Positions 18,082-26,498 of a stretch of DNA of 64,000 nucleotides are shown piece after piece (within the stretch, counting starts at the first letter, position 1; every line of letters begins with the position of its first letter). The stretch is from Alkaliflexus imshenetskii DSM 15055 (lineage in GTDB: Bacteria > Bacteroidota > Bacteroidia > Bacteroidales > Marinilabiliaceae). The stretch is from NCBI RefSeq assembly GCF_000517065.1, contig NZ_KI912105.1, positions 169,076 through 233,075 of the forward strand, read 5' to 3'. A program made the translations under genes and the position numbers. The notes beneath the pieces are model-generated. The model was not told the origin of the DNA and made no database searches. It worked only from the letters and a program-made list of their open reading frames with translations.

Positions 18082-18576
18082 ATGAAGACTACACTATTCA
18101 TATTGTCAATAATAGTCATCTTGACAATTACTTTAGGGATAACCGGTAATGCCCATAAACAGCATGACCAAAAGAGCAATAAAACTATGAATCAGATAAA
18201 ATTGAGAGATTTAACCCCGGAAGAGAAAAGAGTTATCATTCATAAAGGCACTGAACGTCCTTTTACGGGTGAGTTCTATCTTCACACTGAAACCGGAGTA
18301 TATGCATGTAAACAGTGTGGCACACATCTATACAGAAGTAAGGATAAATTTGATGCACATTGTGGATGGCCATCTTTTGATGATGAAATTAAAGGGGCTG
18401 TTACCCGCGTTCCGGATGCTGACGGCCGCCGCACTGAAATTATCTGTTCTGCTTGCGGTGGACACTTGGGGCACGTATTTGCCGGTGAAGGCTTTACAAC
18501 GAAAAACATCAGACACTGCGTAAACAGTATTTCACTTATTTTCATCCCTGCAAATGAACTGAAACAGCAAAAGTAG
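18082..18576 (+). CDS. msrB: Exported peptide-methionine (R)-S-oxide reductase
   Basis: The 164-residue protein starts with a hydrophobic export signal (residues ~1-24). The MsrB domain follows, with zinc-binding CKQCG and CSACGGHLGHVF, the substrate motif HCGWPSF and catalytic Cys in RHCVNS. It reduces methionine-R-sulfoxide in oxidised proteins. The signal indicates an envelope location, whereas many MsrB enzymes are cytosolic. It is a stand-alone gene just after the toxin-antitoxin relic; msrA is not in the window. Confidence 0.92.
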   Translation: MKTTLFILSIIVILTITLGITGNAHKQHDQKSNKTMNQIKLRDLTPEEKRVIIHKGTERPFTGEFYLHTETGVYACKQCGTHLYRSKDKFDAHCGWPSFDDEIKGAVTRVPDADGRRTEIICSACGGHLGHVFAGEGFTTKNIRHCVNSISLIFIPANELKQQK

Positions 18577-18588
18577 GATAGTCAACTT

Positions 18589-18933
18589 CTAACGAAGCAT
18601 TATTTTGAATGTGGCCGAAGGAGCATTGGCTACAGGTGTCAGTCGAATAAGATAAATACCGCGCTTTAACTGAGCAGTTTTTATGCGAACAATAAAAGAG
18701 CCATCTGATACATCAGTTCTGGAAATCTCTTTACCGGTTAAATCAAACACCTGTACAGAAAAGTCTTTATCTACCTGATTTTCGATAACAATCTCAGAAT
18801 TAAAGCCATCTACATACACTGATGGTGCTGGTTGGTTATCATCAAAACCACCAGCCATGCTGTTGCCGGATACAAATCCGATAAAAAGCATAGCCAAAAA
18901 CATAGAGACTCTTATTTGAAAAGAATGATTCAT
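18589..18933 (-). CDS. Small secreted protein resembling a lone T9SS C-terminal domain
   Basis: The 114-residue product has a signal peptide (residues ~1-27). The remainder looks like the beta-sandwich sorting module of type IX secretion substrates: a VQVFDLTGKEISR strand pair, then LKRGIYLIRLTP and a terminal KIMLR. Normally this module is the last ~80 residues of a large cargo protein; here there is almost nothing in front of it (about 10 residues). It may be a DUF3244-like secreted protein or a decayed cargo gene. Function is unknown. Confidence 0.7.
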   Translation of the reverse strand: MNHSFQIRVSMFLAMLFIGFVSGNSMAGGFDDNQPAPSVYVDGFNSEIVIENQVDKDFSVQVFDLTGKEISRTDVSDGSFIVRIKTAQLKRGIYLIRLTPVANAPSATFKIMLR

Positions 18934-19036
18934 TCTGATAACTGTTGTATTCTATGACTTAATACAAAAATATGAATTAAAGGTTACAAAAAGCTACTTA
19001 AAAAAATAATATCACACAAAAACAATTCCATTTTTC

Positions 19037-19044
19037 TATTTTTG
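19037..19044 (+). promoter_or_regulatory. Promoter -7 element (TATTTTTG) of the lutA-like gene
   Basis: An exact TAnnTTTG box lies 20 nt before the ATG at 19065, leaving a very short 5' leader. A -33 TTG at the usual distance is not evident. Confidence 0.55.
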
Positions 19045-19064
19045 GGGTTACAAAATTTACGGCC

Positions 19065-19793
19065 ATGACAGTCGACTTGTTCATCCCTTGTTTTATAAAC
19101 CATATTTTACCTGATACTGCCTGGAGCGTTGTCAAAATTCTGAAGAAAGCAAATATTGATGTGGCATATAACCCTTCACATGCCTGCTGTGGACAACCCA
19201 CGTTTAACAGTGGCTTTTGGCCACAAACAAAAGAAATGGCAGAAAAATTTATCCACGACTTTCCCCACAACCGGCCAATAATAGTTCCTTCAGCATCATG
19301 TGCCGCTTTTATCCGAAACCATTACCCTAAGCTATTTAAACATGATGAAGCGCAGCTAGCAAACCTGGAGCGCATCAAAAAAAATGTAATCGAATTATCG
19401 GACTTCCTGGTAAATCATATTCACTACACAGATACAGACGCCAGTTTTCCGCACAGGGTGACTTATCACGATGGGTGTTCGGCATTAAGAGAGTATGGAT
19501 TGAAAAGTGAACCTCGTAAGTTGTTAAACAGCATTAAAGACATTGAGCTTGTTGAAATGGAAGAAACCGAAACCTGTTGCGGCTTTGGTGGAACCTTTAT
19601 GGTAAAATACACCGCACTATCCATAGCCATGGCTGAGCAAAAAGTTGCAAATGCATTAAAAACAGGCGCAGAATACATCGTATCATCAGAAGCATCGTGC
19701 CTAATCAACATCAAAAGTTACATCGACAATAACAAACTGCCAATCCAAACGCTTCATTTGGCTGATGTGCTGGCTGCGACTCTTTATAAATAA
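19065..19793 (+). CDS. LutA/LldE-like CCG-domain iron-sulfur protein
   Basis: The 242-residue protein has two cysteine-rich CCG domains: ACCGQP (~41-46) with PSASCAAF, then DGCSALREYGL and ETCCGFGGTF. This is the arrangement of LutA (YvfV/LldE), part of the LutABC L-lactate oxidation complex. lutB and lutC are not adjacent and are not in the window, so the partner is unknown and another redox role is possible. Its last 10 nt overlap the end of the convergent gene at 19784. Confidence 0.85.
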   Translation: MTVDLFIPCFINHILPDTAWSVVKILKKANIDVAYNPSHACCGQPTFNSGFWPQTKEMAEKFIHDFPHNRPIIVPSASCAAFIRNHYPKLFKHDEAQLANLERIKKNVIELSDFLVNHIHYTDTDASFPHRVTYHDGCSALREYGLKSEPRKLLNSIKDIELVEMEETETCCGFGGTFMVKYTALSIAMAEQKVANALKTGAEYIVSSEASCLINIKSYIDNNKLPIQTLHLADVLAATLYK

Positions 19794-20458
19794 CCTGTTG
19801 ACTCATCCAACAAACCATCATCGTCAAAATCAATCATAATATCAGCCGGGGATAGATAAATCTTTCGCTTATAATCTTTGTAAGATTCGCTGGCCTCGGA
19901 TTCATCTAGTACAAATGTGGCCCAAAGAAAGAGATAATGTCTAAAACCAGCATTTATAACCATTTGATCAATCTCATGCTCAAAGCGCATTTTACCGCGT
20001 TTTGAAAGATATTGCCATCCTCGCGCCAAAACACCAAAAAAACCTCGTTCTGAGAAATCCTTTATGTGCATCATTTCATGTGCCCACAAACCAACTTGCG
20101 CGTTTAAAGGAACATCATGATAATAAACGCCATTAAAATCATCGCGATTATTAACCCGAATGATATACTTGCGGTTTTCTCTGCTTCGAAACAGTAAAGA
20201 ACCAAGCGTAGGGCGAACATTCATGGTTGTATTAATGCGCGAACTGCGGGCTTTTATCCGTTGATCATGCAAGAAATAGAGATTATCTGCAATTTTTTCA
20301 AGCGGTGCAGCATATTTATCCGGTATGTGCCACGATGCAGGAAAAGTTGAGTCGTATTCTGAGCCATCGCCCCCAGGGAGTGCCTTTGCCCAGAGATTGA
20401 CACCAACAACTGTAAAAAGGAAGTATAGAAATAGTGAATTTATCGCCAAACGCCTCAT
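19784..20458 (-). CDS. Secreted HExxH protein, putative zinc metallopeptidase
   Basis: The 224-residue product has a signal peptide (~1-24). WAHEMMHIKDF (~128-138) carries the HExxH zinc motif, and FEHEIDQMVI ~35 residues later could supply the third ligand glutamate, as in gluzincin-like or DUF4157-like proteins. The C-terminus has a DFDDDGLLDES stretch that looks like a calcium-binding or dockerin-type loop. I do not recognise the family. Protease activity is inferred from the motif only. It is convergent with and overlaps the lutA-like gene. Confidence 0.65.
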   Translation of the reverse strand: MRRLAINSLFLYFLFTVVGVNLWAKALPGGDGSEYDSTFPASWHIPDKYAAPLEKIADNLYFLHDQRIKARSSRINTTMNVRPTLGSLLFRSRENRKYIIRVNNRDDFNGVYYHDVPLNAQVGLWAHEMMHIKDFSERGFFGVLARGWQYLSKRGKMRFEHEIDQMVINAGFRHYLFLWATFVLDESEASESYKDYKRKIYLSPADIMIDFDDDGLLDESTGYL

Positions 20459-20542
20459 ATCTCATCTTTTGTAATTCATACGACAATTAATTGCCGATGG
20501 TTACAAACCTCAAATAATAAGCCATTTTAGCGTTAAAAACAA

Positions 20543-22372
20543 TTAAGATTCCCTTATCTGAAGACTATGCAGTTTTCGATAGATGCCATCATGCTGTATC
20601 AATTCGCTGTGCGTACCTGTTTCAACAATCTCCCCTTCGTGGAAAACACATATCAAATCTGCATTGCGAACCGTTGACAATCGGTGGGCAATGACAATGG
20701 ACGTGCGGTTTGCCATAAGATTTTCGAGCGCTTGTTGCACCAGAAGCTCAGATTCTGTATCCAAAGCAGACGTGGCCTCGTCAAGAATTAAAATGGGTGG
20801 ATTTTTCAGCACGGCTCTGGCAATGCTCAACCGCTGACGCTGTCCACCTGAAAGTTTTCCGCCGCGGTCGCCAATCACCGTGTCATACCCATGTGATGTC
20901 TCCATGATAAACTGATGTGCATTGGCAATCTTAGCTGCTGCCTCAACCTGTTCGGGTGTTGCGGAATCTACACCAAAAATAATGTTGTTGTATATGGTGT
21001 CGTTAAATAAGATGGCTTCCTGATTAACATTGCCCATCAAACCACGTAAATCATGAATCTTGAATTGTCGGATGTCGATTCCGTCAATCAGAATCTCACC
21101 CCCCTGAATGTCATAGAAACGCGGCAGCAGATCCACGAATGTGGACTTGCCGCTCCCTGACTGTCCAACAAGCGCAATGGTTTTGCCTTTGGGTATGTGT
21201 ATGCTTACATTTTTAAGCACGTCGCGCTCACCATAAGCAAAGGTCACATTTTTATATTCAATGCTGTGGTCAAGTGTTTTAATCTCGAGCGGGTTTTCAA
21301 CCTCTTTGATGGTGATTTCTGCATCCAGAATACGCTCAATGCGTTCATAGGCTGCCAATCCTTTTTGTATGCTAAACAATGCATGCGAAAACGCTTTGGC
21401 AGGATTTATTACCTGATAGAAAATTCCGATATAGGCCAGAAAAGCTGCTGGCTGTAACCCACTTTCGGCATTCAAAATCAATGTGCCTCCAAACCATACG
21501 ACAAGTACAATCACGATGGTTCCCAAAAATTCACTCATGGGATGAGCCAAATCTCTTCGCCGCATCAACTTATTCATGATAAGACGATAGCTGTTAATTT
21601 CACCATCAAAACGTGTATTCATGCGGTTTTCGGCATTAAAGGCCTTGATGATGCGCAAACCGGAAAGCGTCTCTTCCAAAACGCCCAGAATGTCTCCCAT
21701 TTTATTCTGTCCCAACATGGAGCTCTTCTTGAGACTTTTACCAACTTTACCAATGATAAATCCAGCAAATGGTAATATCACGAGAACAAAGATTGTCAGC
21801 TGGTAACTAAAAATGAGCATAGTAGTTAAAAACACCAGAATAAGTACCGGATTTTTAAGAAACATATCCAACGACGACATAATTGAGTTCTCAACTTCCT
21901 GAACATCTCCGGTTGAACGGGCGATGATATCGCCTTTACGCTCTTCACTAAAGAAGCCCATGGGCAATCTGATGATTTTATCGTAAATAAGTTGACGTAA
22001 ATCCCGAACAACACCATTACGGATACCTACACTTGTGTACGAAGCCAAATAGGCCGCTGCTACCTTTAAGAATGTACCAAATACAAGAAAAACACCTACA
22101 AAAAGCAGCGACCAACCGGGGCCGTATTGCGATTTTAAAAGCGTTATATAATAATAAAGGTTATTCTTAAGCGATGAAAAATCCATAGCCCAAGGCATTA
22201 AGGCATACACTTCGCTATCCTGCATCAGAATAATTTCAAGCATGGGCACCATAAGTGCCACGGAGAACACGGCAAATAGTGCCGACAGCAGGTTAAACAG
22301 AAAGTTCAGCGCAAGCAAGTGCTTGTACGGTGGTATAAACCTTAAGGCGATTTTCAGAAAATCAGTCATCAA
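20543..22372 (-). CDS. MsbA-type ABC exporter (fused permease and ATPase)
   Basis: The 609-residue protein has a six-helix type I export domain (~1-340). The ATPase that follows has Walker A GQSGSGKST, signature LSGGQRQR, Walker B ILILDEATSALD and the switch histidine in IAHRLST. It resembles MsbA/lipid A or multidrug half-transporters that work as homodimers. The gene lies 18 nt downstream of purB, so the two are probably co-transcribed. The substrate cannot be told; lipid export is the best guess from similarity. Confidence 0.88.
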   Translation of the reverse strand: MMTDFLKIALRFIPPYKHLLALNFLFNLLSALFAVFSVALMVPMLEIILMQDSEVYALMPWAMDFSSLKNNLYYYITLLKSQYGPGWSLLFVGVFLVFGTFLKVAAAYLASYTSVGIRNGVVRDLRQLIYDKIIRLPMGFFSEERKGDIIARSTGDVQEVENSIMSSLDMFLKNPVLILVFLTTMLIFSYQLTIFVLVILPFAGFIIGKVGKSLKKSSMLGQNKMGDILGVLEETLSGLRIIKAFNAENRMNTRFDGEINSYRLIMNKLMRRRDLAHPMSEFLGTIVIVLVVWFGGTLILNAESGLQPAAFLAYIGIFYQVINPAKAFSHALFSIQKGLAAYERIERILDAEITIKEVENPLEIKTLDHSIEYKNVTFAYGERDVLKNVSIHIPKGKTIALVGQSGSGKSTFVDLLPRFYDIQGGEILIDGIDIRQFKIHDLRGLMGNVNQEAILFNDTIYNNIIFGVDSATPEQVEAAAKIANAHQFIMETSHGYDTVIGDRGGKLSGGQRQRLSIARAVLKNPPILILDEATSALDTESELLVQQALENLMANRTSIVIAHRLSTVRNADLICVFHEGEIVETGTHSELIQHDGIYRKLHSLQIRES

Positions 22373-22390
22373 TAAAATACAATAAATAAA

Positions 22391-23746
22391 TCAATATAAA
22401 TTAATTCCGGTATAAGTATGCGGGGTTAACATCCGCAACTCCTCCTTTACCGAATCAGAAACAGCCAGTGTTTCAACAAATTCAGCTATCGAGCGGGCAT
22501 TAATCACGCTATTTGTGCGTGTAAGTTCCTTCAAGGCTTCGTAGGGATTTGGATACCCTTCACGCCGCAGGATTGTTTGTATGCCCTCAGCAACCACTGC
22601 CCAGTTATCTTCCAAATCCTGTTTGATGGCGCTTTCATTAAGCAATAGTTTACTGAGTCCTTTCTGAATGGATTTGATTGAAAGTACGGTATGACCAATC
22701 GGAACACCAATGTTTCGAAGGACAGTACTATCAGTAAGGTCACGCTGCAAACGGGAAACAGGCAGCTTCGACGCCAGGTGTTCAAACACCGCATTGGCTA
22801 TACCCAAATTACCTTCCGCATTCTCAAAATCTATAGGATTAACTTTGTGCGGCATGGCACTTGAACCTACTTCACCTTTCTTAATCTGCTGCTTAAAATA
22901 CTCCATCATGATGTATGTCCAAAAGTCTCTGCACAAATCAATCATAATGGTATTGATGCGCTTAAAATTATCGAACGTTGCTGCCAGATTATCGTAATTG
23001 CTTATTTGTGTAGTAAGTTGCTCACGCTCAAGCTTAAGATGCTCGTTCAGGAATTTATTGCCGAAAGCCGCCCAGTCAACCTCAGGATAGGCAGCATGGT
23101 GGGCATTAAAGTTACCTGTAGCACCGCCAAATTTACCCGAAATGGGAATACTCTTCAACAAAGCAAGCTGGGTATTGAGTCGCTCTACGAATACTTTCAA
23201 CTCTTTTCCCAACCGGGTAGGTGAAGCTGGTTGTCCGTGTGTCTTCGACAGCATAGGTATGTCGCGCCAGTCAGAAGCCATTTGATCCAACTGACCAATT
23301 AGCTCTTCGAGCAAAGGATAATAGACATCGTGAACGGCATCCCGAAGAGAGGCTGGTACCGCTGTATTGTTTATATCCTGAGAGGTAAGACCAAAATGGA
23401 TAAACTCTTTATATGCATCCAATCCAATGGCATCAAACTGCTCTTTTATAAAGTACTCAACCGCTTTAACATCGTGATTAGTAACAGCCTCGATACTTTT
23501 TACCCGCTCTGCATCCTCCAGTTTAAACTCTTTGTAAATCTTGCGTAAAGCGTCATATTTACGCTTCTCAAAACCTTGTAACTGATTTAAAGGCAAGTCA
23601 CATAACGCAATAAAATACTCCACCTCTACCATCACACGGTAACGAATAAGAGCATATTCAGAAAAATAGAGCGCCAGGCCGTCCACTTTGTTACGGTAAC
23701 GACCATCAATAGGAGAAATGGCGGTAAGTAATTGTATGTCGAGCAT
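22391..23746 (-). CDS. purB: Adenylosuccinate lyase
   Basis: The 451-residue protein starts with LTAISPIDGRYRNKVDGL, the N-terminus of the long PurB form. It carries the fumarase-superfamily signature GSSAMPHKVNPIDFENAEGN with the catalytic serine loop, and the catalytic-histidine region TSQDINNTA. It catalyses two steps of purine synthesis (SAICAR to AICAR, adenylosuccinate to AMP). purL lies elsewhere in the window (41087), so purine genes are dispersed. Confidence 0.95.
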   Translation of the reverse strand: MLDIQLLTAISPIDGRYRNKVDGLALYFSEYALIRYRVMVEVEYFIALCDLPLNQLQGFEKRKYDALRKIYKEFKLEDAERVKSIEAVTNHDVKAVEYFIKEQFDAIGLDAYKEFIHFGLTSQDINNTAVPASLRDAVHDVYYPLLEELIGQLDQMASDWRDIPMLSKTHGQPASPTRLGKELKVFVERLNTQLALLKSIPISGKFGGATGNFNAHHAAYPEVDWAAFGNKFLNEHLKLEREQLTTQISNYDNLAATFDNFKRINTIMIDLCRDFWTYIMMEYFKQQIKKGEVGSSAMPHKVNPIDFENAEGNLGIANAVFEHLASKLPVSRLQRDLTDSTVLRNIGVPIGHTVLSIKSIQKGLSKLLLNESAIKQDLEDNWAVVAEGIQTILRREGYPNPYEALKELTRTNSVINARSIAEFVETLAVSDSVKEELRMLTPHTYTGINLY

Positions 23747-23865
23747 GATATTAAAATTGAAATGAACGGCAAAGGTAGTAAAATTGCATCGATTAACTTT
23801 TTATTTCAACGCCTAATATTAGCGTTTCAACTACAAGTTTGTGCAGGGAGATGCGTAAAAATCAC

Positions 23866-23873
23866 TATTTTTG
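23866..23873 (+). promoter_or_regulatory. Promoter -7 element (TATTTTTG) of the nfeD-like gene
   Basis: An exact TAnnTTTG box 27 nt before the ATG at 23901. A TTTG at 23838-23841 could be the -33 element, but the gap of 24 nt is longer than at the best promoters here. The box overlaps the in-frame TTG at 23871, ruling that out as the start. Confidence 0.55.
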
Positions 23874-23900
23874 ATACAACTAAAACTGACACACACTCAC

Positions 23901-25301
23901 ATGAAAAGATTCTTAGCAACTGTAATAGTTTTAACAATAATGATGAGCCTGATGGCCCGGAATACAGATGCCAATGAAAGGCCTATTGTGTATCGACTAC
24001 CAATTTTCAGCAACATCAACAGCACCACCTGGGTACACACGCAAAGAGCTTTTGCTGAAGCAGAAGAATTAAATGCCGAAGTGATTATCATCCACCTGAA
24101 TACCTATGGCGGAGAGGTTGTGTTTGCCGACTCCATGCGCACAAAAATACTCAACAGCCAGATCCCTGTTCATGTATTTATTGATAACAATGCAGCCAGC
24201 GCCGGCGCATTGATTTCAATTGCCTGTAACAAAATATTCATGCGTCCCGGCGCAAACATAGGGGCAGCAACCGTTGTGAACCAATCCGGCGAAGAGATGC
24301 CCGACAAATACCAGTCGTATATGCGTTCAACCATTAGGGCAACAGCCGAAGCACACGGAAAAGACACCCTGATTGTTGGCAATGATACCATTGTAAAATG
24401 GATTCGTGACCCAAGAATTGCTGAAGCAATGGTTGATGAGCGTGTTGAAATACCTGGGATTATTGAGAAGGACCAGGTTCTTACGTTTACCGCCCTCGAA
24501 GCATTGGAAAACGGATTTTGCGATGGCATTGCGAAGAATATGGAAGATGTGCTTGAGCAACTCGGAATTGAAAATGCTAAAATAGTTTCGTTTAAAGCTA
24601 CTTTCTACGATAACATAAAAGGATTTCTTACAAGTCCCATACTCAGAGGATTTTTAATTCTGGTGATTTTGGGTGGCATCTATTTTGAAATGCAAACTCC
24701 CGGCATTGGCTTCCCCATTGCGGCAGCATTGTTGGCTGCCATCTTGTATTTTGCGCCATTATATATTGATGGGCTGGCTGCCAACTGGGAGATAATCCTC
24801 TTTACAGTCGGTATTCTGCTCATTGCAGTTGAGATATTTGTGCTGCCGGGCTTTGGGGTTGCAGGTGTCACGGGGATTGTATTTGCCGTCACCGGCCTCG
24901 TTTTAAGCATGCTCGACAACGTAGTTTTTGATTTCTCAAATGTGGACACCAGTGCCTTTATGGAAGCTTTTCTAACAGTAATGGGCGGCATATTTGGCGG
25001 TTTTATTGTAATGATATATTTAAGTAACAAACTGGTTGGCTCAGAAAATGGACCAGTATCAAAAATTGCGTTAACAACCTCTCAAGACCTTGAATTGGGA
25101 TATGTAAGTGTGGATTCGAGCATGAAAAATCTGGTGGGTAAGTCGGGGATAACAGCCACCGTATTGCGGCCATCGGGAAAAGTAACCATTAACGATGAAA
25201 CTTATGATGCGCGTGCAGTGGAAGGATTTGTGGACAAAGATGAGAAAATTTTGGTAACCGGATTCAGTTCAGGTCAGCTAAACGTTAGAAAGCATCAATA
25301 A
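23901..25301 (+). CDS. NfeD-type membrane-bound ClpP-class serine protease
   Basis: From the ATG at 23901 the protein is 466 residues. A signal peptide (~1-23) is followed by a ClpP/SppA-like domain with LNTYGGEV and NNAASAGALISIA, where the serine is the likely nucleophile, and PDKYQSYMRS, which may supply the lysine of a Ser/Lys dyad. Four or five membrane segments and a C-terminal soluble OB-fold (NfeD domain, from about SGITATVLRPSGKVTI) follow. The family is thought to cleave membrane-associated partners such as stomatin-like proteins, often encoded next door. No stomatin gene follows here; a small acidic protein does. Confidence 0.88.
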   Translation: MKRFLATVIVLTIMMSLMARNTDANERPIVYRLPIFSNINSTTWVHTQRAFAEAEELNAEVIIIHLNTYGGEVVFADSMRTKILNSQIPVHVFIDNNAASAGALISIACNKIFMRPGANIGAATVVNQSGEEMPDKYQSYMRSTIRATAEAHGKDTLIVGNDTIVKWIRDPRIAEAMVDERVEIPGIIEKDQVLTFTALEALENGFCDGIAKNMEDVLEQLGIENAKIVSFKATFYDNIKGFLTSPILRGFLILVILGGIYFEMQTPGIGFPIAAALLAAILYFAPLYIDGLAANWEIILFTVGILLIAVEIFVLPGFGVAGVTGIVFAVTGLVLSMLDNVVFDFSNVDTSAFMEAFLTVMGGIFGGFIVMIYLSNKLVGSENGPVSKIALTTSQDLELGYVSVDSSMKNLVGKSGITATVLRPSGKVTINDETYDARAVEGFVDKDEKILVTGFSSGQLNVRKHQ

Positions 25302-25505
25302 TAGAACCTTGTTGGCAACTATTTGTTAGAACTGGACGAAAAAAAATTGCAAGGCCACATACAATCTACTAAGTGATAAGAGATAAGGTGCGATTTGAGA
25401 AATTTTGGGCAATAAATAAAAAAAATGCGAAATTTGCTTCTTCCATTATTGGAAAAATCGAAAATTTCGTATTTTTCAGCCGTGATTTCAATCCATTTTT
25501 TAACT

Positions 25506-25513
25506 AAAGGAGG
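25506..25513 (+). promoter_or_regulatory. Strong Shine-Dalgarno sequence of the charge-segregated protein
   Basis: AAAGGAGG lies about 9 nt before the ATG at 25523. Few genes in this window have a comparable site (mrpC and rpoD have shorter ones), in line with the weak use of Shine-Dalgarno sequences in this phylum. Confidence 0.65.
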
Positions 25514-25522
25514 AATAAAAAA

Positions 25523-25750
25523 ATGAAAGGAAAAAAGCTTCCCAAGAAGAATTCCGGCGTCCTTTATCAGGATGAGGATACTCTAAGAAAGTCGGGGGTA
25601 AAGCTATCAAAACAGAAGAGATCCAAGAAACCATCCATTTATGATGAAATGGATGACGTGGAGGACGAATATGCATCGGATAATGATTTTGACGATTATT
25701 ATGAAAACGACATGGTCAACAATGAAGATGAGGACGATGACCTTTACTAG
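25523..25750 (+). CDS. Small charge-segregated (basic/acidic) protein
   Basis: The 75-residue product divides sharply. Residues ~1-38 are basic (KGKKLPKKN, KQKRSKKP), and ~40-75 are almost entirely Asp, Glu, Tyr and Asn. Such composition predicts intrinsic disorder and possibly binding to nucleic acid or a basic partner. No family is recognised. The ATG is preceded by AAAGGAGGAAT (25506-25516), an unusually strong Shine-Dalgarno for a Bacteroidota gene, arguing for efficient expression. It stands alone between the nfeD-like gene and a hairpin terminator. Confidence 0.7.
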   Translation: MKGKKLPKKNSGVLYQDEDTLRKSGVKLSKQKRSKKPSIYDEMDDVEDEYASDNDFDDYYENDMVNNEDEDDDLY

Positions 25751-25776
25751 ATGAAGACAAACCATTAACTTAAAGT

Positions 25777-25816
25777 CAGGCAGGTGTAACCAGGTTGCAT
25801 CTGCCTGTTATATTTT
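25777..25816 (+). terminator. Probable terminator after the charge-segregated gene
   Basis: CAGGCAGGTG (25777-25786) pairs with CATCTGCCTG (25798-25807) with one G-U pair, followed by TTATATTTT, an imperfect T tract. Confidence 0.6.
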
Positions 25817-25881
25817 AAAGCACCTAAAATCATTAACCTAACTTTAACAGCCTCGTTATAAAAAGACTTTTAAATATTCAT

Positions 25882-25889
25882 TACCTTTG
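25882..25889 (+). promoter_or_regulatory. Promoter -7 element (TACCTTTG) of the metal locus
   Basis: An exact TAnnTTTG box. Predicted transcription would start near 25896, so the mRNA would begin almost at the hairpin listed next. Confidence 0.6.
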
Positions 25890-25893
25890 TAAG

Positions 25894-25932
25894 ATGAAAA
25901 CCCCCATCAATGGGGGACAGGAAATGAAATAA
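25894..25932 (+). promoter_or_regulatory. 5' leader hairpin and possible 12-codon upstream ORF of the metal locus
   Basis: CCCCCA (25901-25906) pairs with TGGGGG (25911-25916) around a TCAA loop, close to the predicted mRNA 5' end. The same stretch reads as a short frame (MKTPINGGQEMK, stop 25930-25932), but its ATG lies at or upstream of the predicted transcription start, so translation is doubtful. A role in mRNA stability or translational control is inferred. Confidence 0.4.
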
Positions 25933-25941
25933 AACATAATT

Positions 25942-26430
25942 GTGAAAACAAAGCTTAATGCGATACTATCCGTTGGATTGCTGGTGTTTCTTATACCGGC
26001 TACGCTTGGCTTTGCACTCATTCATCACAATTGTCAGGGCTGCGAATGTCACGAGAAGGAGACAGCATTTCTCATAATTCCCAACCCAAACCACCACAAC
26101 CATTTTACGTGTAGCTGTGCAGCGCATGACAATACTAACAACGCTTGCCACTCTTCGGCAGAGGCAACATGCAGTTGTATGCATACAAATGGAGAACATC
26201 ACCCCGATTGTGATGTGGATCTGAAAAAATTTGAGGTACCATTTACTTTTTCCCTTTTCTCAAAATGGATTCCAGAGCCAACAATAATCAATATTGCGCT
26301 CATACCGGCATCTTTTGTATATAATGAAATTTCAGAATACCCGCTATTCACAAACAGTGGCAACCTCTCTCCGCCAGTAGCTTTATCGGGCGCTGAAAGG
26401 CTAATTCTGCACTCCGTATATAGATTATGA
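25942..26430 (+). CDS. Secreted Cys/His-rich protein, putative metal-binding
   Basis: The 162-residue protein (GTG start) has an N-terminal export signal. A central region ~30-95 is packed with cysteine and histidine: CQGCECHEKE, NHHNHFTCSCAAH, CSCMHTNGEHHPDC. This implies coordination of a soft metal such as copper or zinc. The C-terminal half is ordinary and ends in SPPVALSGAERLIL. The layout resembles the small HYC_CC_PP proteins seen in Bacteroidota next to TonB receptors, although here the first motif is HNC; that assignment is tentative. It is followed by a TonB receptor and an HMA protein, giving a three-gene metal locus. Confidence 0.7.
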   Translation: MKTKLNAILSVGLLVFLIPATLGFALIHHNCQGCECHEKETAFLIIPNPNHHNHFTCSCAAHDNTNNACHSSAEATCSCMHTNGEHHPDCDVDLKKFEVPFTFSLFSKWIPEPTIINIALIPASFVYNEISEYPLFTNSGNLSPPVALSGAERLILHSVYRL

Positions 26431-26498
26431 TAAATTGATTTCCTGCTTCTTTTTTTTGGAGTATTAAATCGCATTTTTTTATCATAATCATACTACAG

